This document shows positions 28,733 through 36,799 of a DNA stretch of 64,000 nt, one piece after another (positions within the stretch are counted from its first letter, which is position 1; each line of letters opens with the position of its first letter). The stretch is from Streptomyces eurythermus (GTDB taxonomy: Bacteria; Actinomycetota; Actinomycetes; Streptomycetales; Streptomycetaceae). The notes beneath the pieces were generated by a model. That model searched no databases. It saw nothing but the letters and a program-made list of their open reading frames with translations, and was not told the DNA's origin. Location: positions 225,367 to 289,366 of the forward strand of contig NZ_BMSK01000006.1 of the NCBI RefSeq assembly GCF_014649115.1. The letters run 5' to 3'. Position numbers and translations under genes: made by a program.

Positions 28733-29740
28733 GTGGAGATCGTCGCGTACGGTGTTCTCTCCGACGAGGAACCTCTGCTCAGGGCCGCGTTCGACAAGGC
28801 GTTCGCCGGGCGCCACGAGCTGCGCTGCCTGCGGCTTTTCCTGGACGGGGACACCGCCCTGACGACCGCCGGCCACGAGATCGTGCTCAGCGGCGTCAAC
28901 GACACGCTGGACGCCGGCGTGCTGCGCACCCTGGCCGCGGGCGGCACCCGGATGATCGCCCAACGGTCCACCGGCTACAACAACATCGACCTCACCGCCG
29001 CCCGGGAACTCGGCGTCACGGTCGCCCGTGTCTCGTCCTACTCGCCGTACTCGGTCGCAGAGTTCGCCTGGACCCTGGCCCTGGCGGTCAACCGCCGGAT
29101 CGTCCGCGCCGCGCACCGCACCCGCGAATTCGACTTCCGGCTCGACGGCCTGATGGGCCGCGACCTGCGCGGCCGGACGGCCGGTGTGGTGGGCACCGGG
29201 AAGATCGGGTCCGCGTTCGCCGCGATCGCCCACGGATTCGGGATGCGGCTGCTGGGCTGGGACATCACGGAGAATCCCGACTGCCTCGCCCTCGGCATGG
29301 AGTACGTCCCACGCGAGCGGCTCTTCGCCGAGGCCGACCTGGTCAGCCTGCACGTGCCGCTGCTCCCGGAGACCCATCACCTCGTCGACGCCGACGCCCT
29401 GGGCCTGATGAAGGACGACGCCATCCTGGTCAACTCCAGCCGCGGCGGTCTGGTGGACACCGACGCCCTGCTGGCGACCCTGCGCGCCGGACGGCTGACC
29501 GGCGTCGGCCTCGACGTGTACGAGGAGGAGGCCGGTGTCTTCTTCCTCGACAAGTCGCTGGAGGTGATGACCGACGAACGCCTGGCCCGGCTGATGACCT
29601 TCAGCAATGTCCTGCTGACCTCGCACCAGGCGTACTTCACCGAGGACGCCGTCGGCCAGATCGTCCGCACCACCGTGTCCAACATCGAGGACTACCTCGC
29701 CGGCCGCAGCGGCGACAACACACTCGTCGCCGCGACCTGA
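28733..29740 (+). CDS. ldhA: D-lactate / 2-hydroxyacid dehydrogenase
   Basis: GTG 28733 follows GGAAGGAG. The 335-residue enzyme matches fermentative D-lactate dehydrogenase: QRSTGYNNIDLTAARELG, YSPYSVAEFAW, the NAD loop GVVGTGKIGSAFA, catalytic Arg in VNSSRGGLVDTD, Glu in GVGLDVYEEEAGVFF, and His in NVLLTSHQAYFTEDA. It reduces pyruvate to D-lactate with NADH, regenerating NAD+ when respiration is limited. Its position beside the OsdK/OsdR island fits an oxygen-limitation role, but no DevR-type site was seen in front of it. Confidence 0.92.
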   Translation: MEIVAYGVLSDEEPLLRAAFDKAFAGRHELRCLRLFLDGDTALTTAGHEIVLSGVNDTLDAGVLRTLAAGGTRMIAQRSTGYNNIDLTAARELGVTVARVSSYSPYSVAEFAWTLALAVNRRIVRAAHRTREFDFRLDGLMGRDLRGRTAGVVGTGKIGSAFAAIAHGFGMRLLGWDITENPDCLALGMEYVPRERLFAEADLVSLHVPLLPETHHLVDADALGLMKDDAILVNSSRGGLVDTDALLATLRAGRLTGVGLDVYEEEAGVFFLDKSLEVMTDERLARLMTFSNVLLTSHQAYFTEDAVGQIVRTTVSNIEDYLAGRSGDNTLVAAT

Positions 29741-29758
29741 ACCCCCCGACGCGTGCGC

Positions 29759-30859
29759 TCACCTCGTGTCCTGGGCCGGCAGCACGACGCACAGCTCATA
29801 GCCGCCGTCACTGGTGGGGCCCGACGTCATGGTGCCGCCGAGGAGTTCGGCGCGCTGGCGCAGACCCAGCAGACCGTGGTGCGCCCCGGGCAGGGGCAGC
29901 GGCGGCTGGGTCGGCGCCGTGTTGGTGACCCGGACCCGGACGGCTCCGTCGGCATGGCTCAGATCGATGTGCGCGGTCGCCCCCGGAGCGTGCTTGCGGG
30001 TGTTGGTCAGCGCCTCCTGGACCGTGCGGTAGACCGCGCGCTGAACGGTCGGCGGAAGACCGTCGGGCAGGGCCATGCGCAACTCGGTCCTGATGCCGCA
30101 GTTGTCGGCCAGCCGCTGGATGTCGCTGAGCGCCGGCTGCGGGGTGAGCTCCGTGGGGTGACCGCTGGAGGCCCGCAGGACACCGACCATGTGGCGCAGT
30201 TCGTCCAGCGTCTGCACGCTCAGCCGGCGGATCGTCGCCGCGGCCTCCCTGGTGTCCGGGTCGCCCGCGCCCACCTGCAGCGCCCCGGCGCGTACGGCGA
30301 TCAGACTGACCTGGTGGGAGACGACATCGTGCATCTCCCGTGCCAGCTGCGCGCGCTCCTTGGCGAGGACGGCCTGGGCGGTCAGCAGCTGCTGGTGGTC
30401 ACGCGCCTCCGAGATCTCCGCCAGCCTCAGCGACAGATCGCGACGGGTCCGCACCAGCTGCCCCAGGAAGACGGCCGCCGCCGCCGTGGCGGCGCTGTAA
30501 CCGAGTGCGATCAGCGTCGGGGTACGCGTCAGATCCAGCTCCGGCGACGGCAGCGACGTCGTGTCGCTGACCGCGAACGCCAGGGCGCACACCACCAGCA
30601 GCGCCCGGGGACGGCTGAGCGAGGCGAGCGTGTACAGCGCGGCCAGGCAGGCGAACACCGCGTCGGACAGCAGGACCGCGGGCAGCGTGAGCAGGAAGGT
30701 GAGCAGCGGTTGCGGCCGGCGCAGCAGCAGGGCGACCGCGGCGGCCAGCGCGCAGGCCATCCGCACCGGCTCGTCGATGTCCCAGTGCGCCCACACGTCG
30801 AGGAGCGCCATGGCCACGGCCACGCCGTCCACGAGCAGCGGGGACGGCCGGCGGGTCAT
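29759..30859 (-). CDS. NarL-type sensor histidine kinase, membrane-bound
   Basis: A 366-residue kinase. The N-terminal half has about four to five membrane segments (VRMACALAAAVALLL, LLTFLLTLPAVLL, LAALYTLASLS, PTLIALGYSAATAAAAVFLGQL). The HisKA_3 core shows His in ERAQLAREMHDVVSHQVSLIAV, the N-box QEALTNTRKHAPGA, and GLLGLRQRAELLGG. There is no large sensor domain, so it probably senses a membrane or envelope signal. Its start overlaps the response-regulator stop by 4 bp, so they are co-translated. Confidence 0.93.
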   Translation of the reverse strand: MTRRPSPLLVDGVAVAMALLDVWAHWDIDEPVRMACALAAAVALLLRRPQPLLTFLLTLPAVLLSDAVFACLAALYTLASLSRPRALLVVCALAFAVSDTTSLPSPELDLTRTPTLIALGYSAATAAAAVFLGQLVRTRRDLSLRLAEISEARDHQQLLTAQAVLAKERAQLAREMHDVVSHQVSLIAVRAGALQVGAGDPDTREAAATIRRLSVQTLDELRHMVGVLRASSGHPTELTPQPALSDIQRLADNCGIRTELRMALPDGLPPTVQRAVYRTVQEALTNTRKHAPGATAHIDLSHADGAVRVRVTNTAPTQPPLPLPGAHHGLLGLRQRAELLGGTMTSGPTSDGGYELCVVLPAQDTR

Positions 30860-31509
30860 CCCGTGCCCTCCGCGAGGAGTCCGGCCCGCTGGGCGAGGAG
30901 GGCGGCCTGGACCCGGCCGCTGACCTCCAGCTTGGTCAGGATCGCGCTGACATGGTCCTTCACGGTGCCGGTGCTCAGGTGCATCCGGGCCGCGATGTCG
31001 GTGTTCGACAGGCCCTCGGCGATCAGCACGAGCACCTCGCGTTCACGCTCGGTCAGCCGTTCCAGAGCCTTGGGCGGGCGCTCCTGCGCTCCCGCGTTCA
31101 GATAGCCGTCCACCACCGTGCGCGTGACCTTGGGCGACAGCACCGTGCCACCACGGGCCAGGCTCTGCACCGCCGGCGGCAGCGCCTCGGGGTCGGTGTC
31201 CTTCAGCAGGAAGCCGGCGGCGCCGGAGCGCAGCGCCGTCTCCACGTACTCGTCCATGTCGAACGTGGTCAGCATGGCCACCACCGGAGGCTCCGGCAGC
31301 CGGCGGATGTCGCTCAGCACGGTCAGCCCGTCCACGTCCGGCATGCGGATGTCCAGCAGGACCACATCGGGACGCGTCTCCCGTACCACCCGCAGGGCCT
31401 GACCGCCGGAGACCGCCCCCACGACCTCGATGCCGTCGGCCGCGTCCAGAATGCGCTGGAAGCCCGTGCGGATCAGGGCTTCGTCGTCGACCACCAGTAC
31501 CCGGATCAC
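30856..31509 (-). CDS. NarL-type response regulator
   Basis: GTG 31509 is preferred (GGAG just upstream, and the product starts IRVLVVDDEALIR). The 217-residue protein has the receiver with Asp in VVLLDIRMPDVDG, Thr in MLTTFDMDE and Lys in FLLKDTDPE, then a LuxR HTH (LTEREREVLVLIAEGLSNTDIAARMHL). It is the partner of the overlapping downstream kinase and the first gene of the pair. Targets are unknown. Confidence 0.93.
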   Translation of the reverse strand: MIRVLVVDDEALIRTGFQRILDAADGIEVVGAVSGGQALRVVRETRPDVVLLDIRMPDVDGLTVLSDIRRLPEPPVVAMLTTFDMDEYVETALRSGAAGFLLKDTDPEALPPAVQSLARGGTVLSPKVTRTVVDGYLNAGAQERPPKALERLTEREREVLVLIAEGLSNTDIAARMHLSTGTVKDHVSAILTKLEVSGRVQAALLAQRAGLLAEGTG

Positions 31510-31667
31510 GTGTGCTCCAGCCTGTGTGGGAGTACTGTGTCCGATTCGTACCACGCCGGGCGCGACCGCGCCGCCGGGGGCGTCCCGTTCCTCTTCGCGG
31601 GCCTGCTGCCGTGCCGGTACGGGGCTGCCGTCCGGTGTCCTGGCACGGTGGCCGCGCGGCGGTCAGG

Positions 31668-32297
31668 TCACGGCCGTCCGGCGAGGCAGAGCCGTTCCCG
31701 GACGGCGGGCAGGGTGCCGGGGGCGCTCTCCCCGGCCGTCGGCGGCAGCCGCCGCGGTACCGGGGGCGGTGTGAGCCGGGCCGTCCAGTGGCCCTCGCGC
31801 AGCGTCAGCGTCACCGTCGACAGCGACGGCACCCGCAGCTGCCAGAAGGCGCGGGCGGGCACGGCCAGGGCATGGACCAGCGCGGCCCGGATGACCGCGG
31901 CCTCGGTGATCGCGAGCAGCACCGGGCCGCCGGGCAGCGCCGTCAGCCAGGCCGCCGTACGGTCGCAGAGCCGGGCGACCGACTCGCCGCCGTGCGGTGC
32001 GGCCTCGGGGTCCGTCAGCCAGGCGGACAGCCCGTGCGGGTCCTTGGCCGCGATGTCCCGCAGCGGGCGGCCGTCCCACGCGCCGTAGTCCAGATCCCGC
32101 AGGGTCTCCTCCGGGGTGGCCTCGACCGCCAGGGCCCCGGCGATCCGCGCACAGCGGGCCGAGGGCGCCCGCAGGGCCCGCGCGTACGGCGGCAGGGCCG
32201 CCCGCACGGCGGTGACCACGCTCTCGTTCTCGAGGACCCGGTCCGGCCCGCCCGGTGTGGCGGTCGCGCACAGCATCGTCAATCGCACGGTCACCAT
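31668..32297 (-). CDS. Histidine-phosphatase-fold protein lacking catalytic residues
   Basis: A 209-residue protein with the histidine-phosphatase fold pattern: the N-terminal strand RLTMLCATATPG, a middle DLDYGAWDGRPLRDI, GGESVARLCDRTAAW, and LLAITEAAVIRAALV. In active members these read LVRHGET and VTHGGVIR-like. Here the RHG motif is replaced by CAT and the second catalytic His by Glu, so it is probably not a phosphatase. It follows the lanthipeptide cyclase gene on the same strand after a 226-bp gap. A role in that pathway is not supported by sequence. Confidence 0.8.
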   Translation of the reverse strand: MVTVRLTMLCATATPGGPDRVLENESVVTAVRAALPPYARALRAPSARCARIAGALAVEATPEETLRDLDYGAWDGRPLRDIAAKDPHGLSAWLTDPEAAPHGGESVARLCDRTAAWLTALPGGPVLLAITEAAVIRAALVHALAVPARAFWQLRVPSLSTVTLTLREGHWTARLTPPPVPRRLPPTAGESAPGTLPAVRERLCLAGRP

Positions 32298-32332
32298 CCG
32301 CCATCCGCCTCCTTCTCCGCACGGAGCGGCAC

Positions 32333-32349
32333 CTCACCGGCCCGGTGAG
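32333..32349. promoter_or_regulatory. Palindrome upstream of the phosphatase-like gene
   Basis: CTCACCGG-C-CCGGTGAG lies 36 bp before the start at 32297. It may be an operator, or the end of the upstream lanthipeptide transcript. Confidence 0.35.
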
Positions 32350-32523
32350 CAGGAGGTGCCCGTCGAGCAGGGGGTGCTCGCCCGTCACCACACTCCAGGC
32401 AGCAGCACCGGTCGAACCATCCGGCAGGTGGCCGGACCACCCCCGCCGGGTGGCGGGACCTCACCGCGAAGAGACGGAGCGCCGGCCGGGGAGCGCGGAG
32501 CGGCGCGGCCCGTACCGGCCACG

Positions 32524-33711
32524 TCAGCGCAGCCCCAGGCAGGGGAGCCAGCCACGTGGTGCCCCGTGGGCGGCGGTCAGCAGCGCGGCCAGCGCCCCCG
32601 GCAGGCCGGTGAGGAGGTCCGCGGGCCACTCGGCGAGCGGCCGGGCGGCCAGCCGGGCCGTCAGATGAACGGCGAGCCGGTCCTTCAACGCGCTCGCCGC
32701 CGGCAGCCGGGCGTGGCGGTCGAAGGCGTCGGCGACCGCCAGCACGCCCGCGGCCCCGTGGCACAGCCCGAGCCGGTCGCCGGGGGCGTCGCCGAAGAGG
32801 TGGAACGTCTCGTCGTAGTGCTCGGCGAGCGTGGTGAAGGCGGTCGCGGCCCAGTCGGCGGCGGCCCGGTCCCCAAGGGCGTCGGCGGCGTCCCACAGGG
32901 CCCAGGCGACCCCCGGCGTGCCGTAGCACCACGCCTGGCGGGGGTTGGCCTCGGCGGAGGGCGGCTCGGCGAGACCGGCGCCGGGCCAGGTGCGGATGCC
33001 CCGCTCGTCGTCGTACGCCTGGCGGACCAGCCAGCGAGTGGCCCGGCCGAGCGCCTCGGCGAGATCGCCGGCCGGATCCGCGTCCGGCCCGGTGCGGCGC
33101 AGCGCCGCGGTGAGCGCGGTGACGAGCCCGGCGACGCCGTGCCCCATACCGGTGTTGACGCGGCCCTGCATCCAGCCCAGCAGCGGGTGGTCCGTGTACT
33201 GGCCCGCGCGCAGCCGCCCCAGCTCCTCCTCGTCGCACAGCAGCGCCAGATGCGCGGCGAGCGGTCGCGGCACGGGCAGCGCCGGTTCTATCGCGCACAG
33301 CGTGAGCAGCAGGCCCGAGGGACCGGAGATCAGGTCGTAGTCGGGAAACGCGACCTCGCGGGTGCGGTACCCGGGCGGGCGCCCGGCGAGGTGGGCGCCG
33401 AGCCGGTCCGCCGCGGCCCCCAGCCCGGGGTGCACCCGGGCGCCCAGGCGCAGACCGACGAGCGTGCCGGCCAGGCCCCCGTCGTACAGGGTGGGGTGGG
33501 ACGGCCCGCGGCCGGCCGTGCGGGACCACACGGCGACGGCGGCGGGCGCCGCCCGGTCGTCCGCGACCAGGTGGGCCAGCACCGGGATCCCGGGGTCGCA
33601 GAGGTGTCCGCCCCGGTCGGGCGCCTCGGCCCACTCCAGCAGGTAACGGACGGCGAGGCCGTGGACGTCCTCGTCCGGCGGGGCGGCCGGTACTGCCGTG
33701 TCGTGCGGCAT
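32524..33711 (-). CDS. lanC: Lanthionine synthetase C-like cyclase (LanC)
   Basis: A 395-residue class I cyclase. Zinc ligands are visible as Cys262 (AWCYGTPGVAWAL), Cys317 and His318 (GLCHGAAGVL). The catalytic pair found in NisC has counterparts in Asp126 (YDLISGPSGLLL) and His191 (GMGHGVAGLV). The repeated Gly-containing turns of the alpha/alpha barrel are complete, so it should add Cys thiols to dehydrated Ser/Thr of the precursor encoded just upstream. It is the last gene of a four-gene minus-strand operon. The ribosome binding site (GGAGG) sits only 3 bp before ATG. A hairpin between the precursor gene and this start may lower its expression. Confidence 0.95.
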   Translation of the reverse strand: MPHDTAVPAAPPDEDVHGLAVRYLLEWAEAPDRGGHLCDPGIPVLAHLVADDRAAPAAVAVWSRTAGRGPSHPTLYDGGLAGTLVGLRLGARVHPGLGAAADRLGAHLAGRPPGYRTREVAFPDYDLISGPSGLLLTLCAIEPALPVPRPLAAHLALLCDEEELGRLRAGQYTDHPLLGWMQGRVNTGMGHGVAGLVTALTAALRRTGPDADPAGDLAEALGRATRWLVRQAYDDERGIRTWPGAGLAEPPSAEANPRQAWCYGTPGVAWALWDAADALGDRAAADWAATAFTTLAEHYDETFHLFGDAPGDRLGLCHGAAGVLAVADAFDRHARLPAASALKDRLAVHLTARLAARPLAEWPADLLTGLPGALAALLTAAHGAPRGWLPCLGLR

Positions 33712-33740
33712 CGTCCTCCAGACGTCGTCGCGGACGGGGC

Positions 33741-33768
33741 GGAGCCGCCCGCACGGGCGGGCGGCTCC
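33741..33768 (-). terminator. Attenuator-like hairpin after the precursor gene
   Basis: GGAGCCGCCCGC (33741-33752) and GCGGGCGGCTCC (33757-33768) are perfect 12-bp arms with a 4-nt loop, between the precursor stop and the cyclase start. It probably lets most transcripts end, or be stabilised, after the precursor gene. Confidence 0.75.
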
Positions 33769-33777
33769 TGGGGGTCG

Positions 33778-33933
33778 TCATCCACAGATGACGACCGTGG
33801 CACAGATGACGATGGTGCACAGGCCGCTGCATCCCTGGGTGTACACGGATGCCGTCGGCAGCTCCTCGTCGGTGATCCGCTCCTCGAGGTCGCTGATCAG
33901 GGTGTCGAGTTCGGTGATTTCGTGTGCGGGCAT
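33778..33933 (-). CDS. lanA: Class I lanthipeptide precursor (51 residues)
   Basis: ATG 33933 has AGGGGAAG at good spacing. An ATG seven codons earlier overlaps the dehydratase stop (ATGA) and is a possible alternative. The leader is acidic (ITELDTLISDLEERITDEEL) and ends near PTA. The core has four Cys, each preceded by a Ser or Thr: TQGC, SGLC, TIVIC and TVVIC, then a C-terminal Gly. This suits one lanthionine and three methyllanthionine rings, with the first Ser or an upstream Thr left over. It is too small for automated calls, but its position between lanB and lanC and its pattern support it. The leader lacks the FNLD box of nisin-type peptides. Confidence 0.88.
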   Translation of the reverse strand: MPAHEITELDTLISDLEERITDEELPTASVYTQGCSGLCTIVICATVVICG

Positions 33934-33950
33934 GGGACTTCCCCTTTCAC

Positions 33951-36797
33951 TCATCGGGTGTTGGCCGCCCCGGCGGGCCGCCTGGCGGGCGGGCCGGGGA
34001 CGTCGTGCCGGCCGCCGTGGACCAGGGCGTCGGCGGCGGCCTCGGCGAGCCGGCCGGCGCATCGGTCGTGGGGGAGCCGGAGCAGGAGCTGCGCGGCGAC
34101 GCTCGCGCCACCGTGCAGCGGGTCACGCAACAACAGGTCTTCGGGGGCCGGCAGCATCTCCTCCACCAGCAGCGCGGTGCCCGCCTCCCGGGCACACAGC
34201 CGCTCGATCAGCTGGAGGGCCGTCAGCGAGGCGAGGTCCACCGGGACGGGCTTCGCGCCGGGGGCTGTGCGCACGAACGCGTGCCGGGGCAGACCGGCGG
34301 ACCGGCGCAGCAGGGCGAGGACCCGGACCTTGGTGAGCAGGTCGTCACCGGGCTCCCACAGCTTGCCTCGGTCGACGCGCCAGGTCGCCGGGGCGAGGAC
34401 GAGGTCGCCGCCCGCGGTGAGCCGGGGCAGCCGGGCCCGGTCGGGCAGCGCCGCGTCCAGCGCGTCCAGCCGCACCAGATAGGAGGCGGCCGGATGGCTC
34501 GCCGCGAGCAGCAGCCGCACGAGGGTGTCGTAGGGCGGGGCGGGGGAGCGGGTGGCCTGGTACACGGGGACGATGCGCCGCCCGTCCGCCTCGGCGACGA
34601 TCCGGCCGTGGGCGCGCCGCAGGCTGATGCGGTCCAGCGGGAGGTAGCGCGCGTGCCCGCCGGGCGAGCCGTAGTACGGCGTGGGGTCAGGGTCGCCGGT
34701 CCACCAGCGGGTCGTCACCGGACGGCGCACGGCGTTGGCGGACCGCTCGGCGAGCGGCGGCACGAGCAGGTCGACGAAGCGGACCCCGGCGCGCTCCTCG
34801 ACGGCGGCGAGGAAGGCGCGGTAGGCGTCGCTGTTGCCGTAGCCGCCGTGCAGGGTGCGCAGTCCGTCGGCGAACCGGGCGTCGAGCACCCCGGCGGACG
34901 AGGCGGTCTCCAGCACGGCCACCGGGCCGCCGTCGGCGGCGGGGGGCAGCGGGCGCAGCAGACAGTCGACCGGCCAGGGCGGCAGCGTGGCACCGCCGGG
35001 CGGTGCGCCCAGCTCGTCCAGGAGCGCGTCGTCCACGTCCACGCAGGCCGTGCCGGAGCGGGCGGCGGCGTCCAGGCGGGCCAGCAGCCGGGCGTAGCCG
35101 CCGGCGGGGTCGTGGGCGGGGTGCCAGCCCGTGTAGCGGCGGACGGGCGGCGGTTCGTCGGCGCTCAGCCGGTCGGCGAGGATCTCGCTGATGGGGCGCG
35201 CCTGTTCGGTCAGCCCGGCGAACCAGGGCTGTCGCTCCGGCGGCTCCGCCGGCCGGTCGGCCTCCCGGAGGGCGGCGAGCCGGGCCGCGATCCGCAGGCC
35301 GCGCCGGACGCGTGCGGCGGCTGCCGCGGGCACGGCGGCGTCGGCGCCGAGCCGGCGATAGGAGTCGAGGAACCAGGCGTCCGCCCCGCCGCCCGCGGGC
35401 GCCGGCGGCAGCGCGCCGGTGGCGCCGACCGTCTCCACCGGCACCCAGCCGGAGCAGTGCTGCCGGGGCGCCCGGCAGATCTGTACGACCCCCAGCCCGT
35501 GCAGGTGCTGGAGGAACCCGCGCAGTACCGCGGGGGCCACGGCCGGCCGGCCGGGCGGGGCGCTCAGCGGCGGCAGCACGCGGTCCAGTTCGCCGAGCGT
35601 GCGCGGGCCGTCGGCGAGCAGGGCCAGGACGCTTTCCAGCACGCGGGTGCGGCGCAGCACGATCTGCCGGAGCCGCCCGGGTTCACGGGGGTCCACGACG
35701 TAACAGCGCACCTGTCCGGGCGGGTCGCCGGGAGCGGGGGCGGACGGTTCGGCGAAGTGCAGGGGCGTCGGCGCGAGCAGGGTCGCGGGGTCGGCGGTGC
35801 GCAGATCCGCGAGGGCGGAGCCGGCCCGCAGCAGGTGCACGTTCTCCACGGCGATCGCGGCGAGGGCACCGAGGGGGGTACCGGGCGCGAGCAGCGGCGG
35901 ACAGCCGTCGTCCGGGCCGTCGGTCACCGGGAGCGCGGCGATCTGGCCCGCCCAGCCGCGCGGCGTCGTCTTCACCGCGGCCCGGCCCACGACGCGCCAC
36001 AGATAGGCGGCACGTTTGCGCAACTGCTTGCCGGACCACGACTGGCCGTCGGCGAGCCGCCGTTCGATGTCGTCGGCGAGCGCGGGAGCGGTGCTGTCCA
36101 GGAACGCGCGCATCACCGGGCTGGAGCACGCCGTGCGCCACGCCTGCTCGGCGACCCGCTGCTGCTCGGCCGTCACCTCCTGCCGCAGCCGGGTCAGTGC
36201 CGCCTTTGCCGCCTCGGCGCCGCGCAGCAGGGCGCGGGCCTGCCCGGCGAGGTCGGCGGGCACGGCGGCCGAGCGCTCCAGCAGCACGCAGTCAGGCGCC
36301 CCCGGTGCCGTACCCGAGTGCAGCCGCCGCCGCAGCGCCAGTACGGCGCCCCGGTCGGCGGACGCCAGCGACGGGTGGGGTACGACCTCGGCACCCAGCC
36401 GGTCGGCCAGCGCCCGGGCCTGCGCGGCGAGCCGCTCGGTGGTGTCGGCGTGCCGGGCGGCACCCTCGAAGAGGTGCTCTGCGGCGCCGGCCGTCCAGGC
36501 GGCGCCGGGCATGCCGCCCAGCCGCAGCAGCGCCGTGCCCCCGAGCAGGGTGTCGCGCGTGTCGGCGGGTTCGGTGGCTTGAGCCGGTACGGGGGCGGCC
36601 CCGGGCGGGGTGCCGCAAGCGCGGGCCGGTACGGCTGGGGTGCCGGGTGCCGTGCCGGGTGTGGGCGTGGGTTGGGCCGTGGTGCCGGGTGCCGTGTCGT
36701 GGCTGTCGGGCCTCGCGTGCCTGTCCTGCCCGTCCTGCCTCTCCTGCCTGTCCCGCCTGTCGGCGGGCTGGGCCGCTTGTGCCGGTGTGTGTTCCAT
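33951..36797 (-). CDS. lanB: Lantibiotic dehydratase, glutamylation part (split LanB)
   Basis: ATG 36797 follows GGGAGGAGG, two bases after the stop of the previous gene. The 948-residue product matches the LanB N-terminal glutamylation domain: VAEQAWRTACSSPVMRAFLDS, RKRAAYLWRVVGRAAVKTTPRGWAG, RRTRVLESVLALLADGPRTLGELDR, and TPYYGSPGGHARYLPLDRISLRRAHGRIV. It uses glutamyl-tRNA to activate Ser/Thr of the precursor. The elimination domain is not fused but encoded by the preceding gene, as in thiopeptide and pinensin-type systems. About 70 N-terminal residues are low-complexity Arg/Asp/Gln- then Pro/Thr-rich. Its stop overlaps an alternative precursor start. Confidence 0.93.
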   Translation of the reverse strand: MEHTPAQAAQPADRRDRQERQDGQDRHARPDSHDTAPGTTAQPTPTPGTAPGTPAVPARACGTPPGAAPVPAQATEPADTRDTLLGGTALLRLGGMPGAAWTAGAAEHLFEGAARHADTTERLAAQARALADRLGAEVVPHPSLASADRGAVLALRRRLHSGTAPGAPDCVLLERSAAVPADLAGQARALLRGAEAAKAALTRLRQEVTAEQQRVAEQAWRTACSSPVMRAFLDSTAPALADDIERRLADGQSWSGKQLRKRAAYLWRVVGRAAVKTTPRGWAGQIAALPVTDGPDDGCPPLLAPGTPLGALAAIAVENVHLLRAGSALADLRTADPATLLAPTPLHFAEPSAPAPGDPPGQVRCYVVDPREPGRLRQIVLRRTRVLESVLALLADGPRTLGELDRVLPPLSAPPGRPAVAPAVLRGFLQHLHGLGVVQICRAPRQHCSGWVPVETVGATGALPPAPAGGGADAWFLDSYRRLGADAAVPAAAAARVRRGLRIAARLAALREADRPAEPPERQPWFAGLTEQARPISEILADRLSADEPPPVRRYTGWHPAHDPAGGYARLLARLDAAARSGTACVDVDDALLDELGAPPGGATLPPWPVDCLLRPLPPAADGGPVAVLETASSAGVLDARFADGLRTLHGGYGNSDAYRAFLAAVEERAGVRFVDLLVPPLAERSANAVRRPVTTRWWTGDPDPTPYYGSPGGHARYLPLDRISLRRAHGRIVAEADGRRIVPVYQATRSPAPPYDTLVRLLLAASHPAASYLVRLDALDAALPDRARLPRLTAGGDLVLAPATWRVDRGKLWEPGDDLLTKVRVLALLRRSAGLPRHAFVRTAPGAKPVPVDLASLTALQLIERLCAREAGTALLVEEMLPAPEDLLLRDPLHGGASVAAQLLLRLPHDRCAGRLAEAAADALVHGGRHDVPGPPARRPAGAANTR

Positions 36798-36799
36798 GC

